DNA of 7,395 nt from Ruminococcus sp. (GTDB taxonomy: Bacteria > Bacillota > Clostridia > Oscillospirales > Acutalibacteraceae): positions 1 to 7,395 of the forward strand of contig JAMPAE010000070.1 of assembly GCA_023667385.1 (NCBI GenBank), written 5' to 3'. The notes beneath the pieces were generated by a model, which saw only the letters and a list, made by a program, of their open reading frames with translations, was not told the DNA's origin and searched no databases. Position numbers and translations under genes: made by a program. Below, in pieces: positions 5,922 to 7,395 of the stretch; position 1 is the first letter of the stretch, and every line of letters begins with the position of its first letter.

Positions 5922-5950
5922 CTATCATTGCAGAAAGTGAGGACTGAACA

Positions 5951-6544
5951 ATGCAGTCAATTAACGACACTCAGCGCAGTATACTTGAATATTTGAAAGA
6001 ACGCATAAACGACGGCGTCATTCCGTCAGTGCGTGAGATCGGCAAGGCGGTCGGGCTTCGCTCAACATCCTCGGTTCAGTCAAACCTTGACATACTCGAA
6101 GAAAAAGGCTACATTATCCGTGACCCGATGCTCAAACGCTCAATCCGAATTGTTGGAAAAAGCGAAAAAGTGCATCACGTGCCACTGCTTGGCGTTGTCA
6201 CGGCAGGCGTTCCGATTCTTGCCGTTGAACAAATTGAAAGCTATATTCCCTATCAGGGCCGTGTTACAAAAGATAAGCCTGTTTTTGCGCTGCGTGTTCG
6301 TGGCGAAAGCATGATCAATGCAGGCATTCTTGACGGCGACATCATCTTTGCGGAAAAAACGCCTTATGCCGAAAACGGAGAAATTGTTGTTGCCATGATT
6401 GACGACGAAGCAACCGTAAAAACATTTTATAAAGAGGACGGCCATTTCCGTTTGCAGCCTCAAAATGACTTGCTCGATCCAATCATCGTTGATGATGTAA
6501 CAATTTTAGGCAAGGTTGTTGCTTCAATGAGATATTACGATTAA
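5951..6544 (+). CDS. lexA: LexA repressor of the SOS response
   Basis: The product is 197 residues, slightly shorter than most LexA proteins. The N-terminal winged helix-turn-helix (about 6-65) contains SVREIGKAVGLRSTSSVQSN, matching the LexA recognition region. The C-terminal S24 domain shows all features of self-cleavage: the Ala85-Gly86 scissile bond in VTAGVP, the nucleophile Ser120 in RGESM and the base Lys157 in ATVKTF. LexA represses DNA-repair genes and itself; RecA filaments on single-stranded DNA stimulate its self-cleavage. GTGAGGA lies seven bases before the ATG. Two LexA boxes flank its promoter, the usual sign of autoregulation. It faces away from the spoIIQ-like gene, where Bacillus has the division inhibitor yneA next to lexA. 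Confidence 0.97.
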   Translation: MQSINDTQRSILEYLKERINDGVIPSVREIGKAVGLRSTSSVQSNLDILEEKGYIIRDPMLKRSIRIVGKSEKVHHVPLLGVVTAGVPILAVEQIESYIPYQGRVTKDKPVFALRVRGESMINAGILDGDIIFAEKTPYAENGEIVVAMIDDEATVKTFYKEDGHFRLQPQNDLLDPIIVDDVTILGKVVASMRYYD

Positions 6545-6594
6545 AAATATGCGGGTAAATGTGTTATCAAAGGCACAATTTCACCCGCATATTT
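6545..6594 (+). terminator. Probable terminator hairpin after lexA
   Basis: AAATATGCGGGT (6545-6556) and ACCCGCATATTT (6583-6594) form a perfect 12-bp stem starting directly after the lexA stop. A shorter inner helix (GTG with CAC plus flanking A-U pairs) extends it into the 26-base loop. The following AAATTT is not a clean U tract, so termination may be incomplete. The minus-strand side has five T residues, but no minus-strand gene arrives here. Confidence 0.65.
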
Positions 6595-6692
6595 AAATTT
6601 AATAAAACTTAAAAATTGTTAAAAACAAAAGAAAATCAAAGCATAATTAAGATAATTTGCTTTTTTCAAGCAAAATCGTTTAAAAACAGCAT

Positions 6693-6721
6693 TTGAAGTT
6701 CCTGTGAACTTATAATATAAT
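6693..6721 (+). promoter_or_regulatory. Promoter of the downstream membrane-protein gene
   Basis: TTGAAG (6693-6698) is followed after 17 bases by TATAAT (6716-6721). A second, overlapping TATAAT at 6711-6716 has no matching -35. The start would lie near 6728, about 20 bases before the ATG. The DNA from 6595 to 6692 is AT-rich, and I see nothing else in it. Confidence 0.6.
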
Positions 6722-6748
6722 CTCGTTAACAAATCAAGAGGTGTTCAA

Positions 6749-7390
6749 ATGAAAGCAAAAACAATCGGCAACATAATCTTAGGATTTTCAATTTTCTGGG
6801 CAGTTGCCTTTTCGATTTTCTATCAACCAATTGCTCAGCTGATTTTTCAGCCTGATGAATCCTCATATTTTTATAACAGCACTTTATTTAGGTTGTTCCT
6901 AATTGCCTGCGCAATCATGGGAGTCATGGCTCGTCAAGCGCTCTGCAAAAATGAAGATTACAAAATTTCAAAAGCAAGCTCAATTGCAATCGCTTTGATG
7001 TGCATTGTCATTTTGCTCCTTCCGTTCACAAATTTCACGGCAAGGACTCAGGTAACATCAGAGAGCATAACGGAGTTTTCTGCCACAGGCAGAAAGACAT
7101 CGGTGCATGAAATCAAAGATGCAGAATACATTGATGTGAATCTTTATTATTATAAACATACATATCACATTGATTATCAGATTTTCTTCAAAGACGGCTA
7201 TGACGTTTTGCTTATGAATGACGCTTCACCGCAGTGGTGGAATACGATTTATGAGATTGACCTAAACGCAAAAAAGCTTGGCATTAAAAAGCATTCAAAC
7301 GCCGCTAATTTACTTGATAACGAATTAAACGAACCTTTGGATTTTTCAAAGAATCAGGAAAAGGCACTTGAAATTTTAGATTTAGAATGA
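6749..7390 (+). CDS. Unrecognised three-helix membrane protein with soluble C-terminal domain
   Basis: I do not recognise this 213-residue protein. It has three hydrophobic helices at about 8-32, 47-65 and 75-95. A soluble domain (about 97-185) follows, rich in beta-type stretches and aromatic residues (NLYYYKHTYHIDYQIFFKDG at 131-150, then SPQWW), and the tail is acidic (about 186-213). Helices followed by a small beta-rich domain recall bacterial PH-like membrane proteins, but this is only a resemblance in layout. AGAGGTG lies a few bases before the ATG, with a promoter just upstream, so it appears to be transcribed separately from lexA. No SOS box is visible before it. Codon use matches its neighbours and the frame is intact, ending five bases before the window edge. 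Confidence 0.8.
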   Translation: MKAKTIGNIILGFSIFWAVAFSIFYQPIAQLIFQPDESSYFYNSTLFRLFLIACAIMGVMARQALCKNEDYKISKASSIAIALMCIVILLLPFTNFTARTQVTSESITEFSATGRKTSVHEIKDAEYIDVNLYYYKHTYHIDYQIFFKDGYDVLLMNDASPQWWNTIYEIDLNAKKLGIKKHSNAANLLDNELNEPLDFSKNQEKALEILDLE

Positions 7391-7395
7391 ATCAT

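Overview
The window looks like chromosomal DNA of a low-to-moderate GC, endospore-forming member of the Clostridia (Bacillota), probably of the Oscillospiraceae/Ruminococcaceae kind. The reasons are strong AGGAGG-type ribosome binding sites, TTGACA/TATAAT-type promoters, a Bacillota-style LexA operator, a SpoIIQ-like M23 protein with a sigma-F-like promoter, and protein sequences typical of that group. The genus assignment is inference. I see no insertion sequence, CRISPR array, tRNA or rRNA.

Left block (1-4701), all on the minus strand, so transcription runs right to left. A perfect-consensus promoter is overlapped by a symmetrical TetR-type operator. It drives an overlapping three-gene cassette: TetR/AcrR regulator, ABC ATPase, ABC-2 permease. 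This has the form of an autoregulated, substrate-inducible exporter. An intrinsic terminator follows the permease. A second promoter then drives a MATE-family efflux pump and, 20 bases after its stop, a secreted or membrane-anchored Ca2+-dependent PI-PLC-like phosphodiesterase. The last gene runs off the left edge, and only its N-terminal 239 codons are in the window. The MATE promoter lies so close to its ATG that the message may be leaderless.

Middle block (4702-5019) has no convincing protein gene. It holds a self-contained plus-strand unit that looks like a small RNA: a possible promoter, a long hairpin starting where transcription should start, exposed CU-rich stretches resembling anti-Shine-Dalgarno sequence, and a 15-bp terminator hairpin whose loop carries CCCC. 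I did not recognise a known family, and this is the best candidate here for something undescribed. About 60 bases further on is the terminator of the next, minus-strand gene. The remaining bases (4702-4760 and 4927-4983) are AT-rich and hold only short weak repeats.

Right block (5020-7395). A SpoIIQ-like M23 metallopeptidase (minus) and lexA (plus) are divergent and share a 187-base control region. That region carries two LexA boxes around the lexA promoter and a sigma-F-like promoter facing the spoIIQ-like gene, so SOS and forespore control elements sit within about 120 bases of each other. After lexA come a hairpin, an AT-rich gap, and a gene for an unrecognised three-helix membrane protein with its own promoter.
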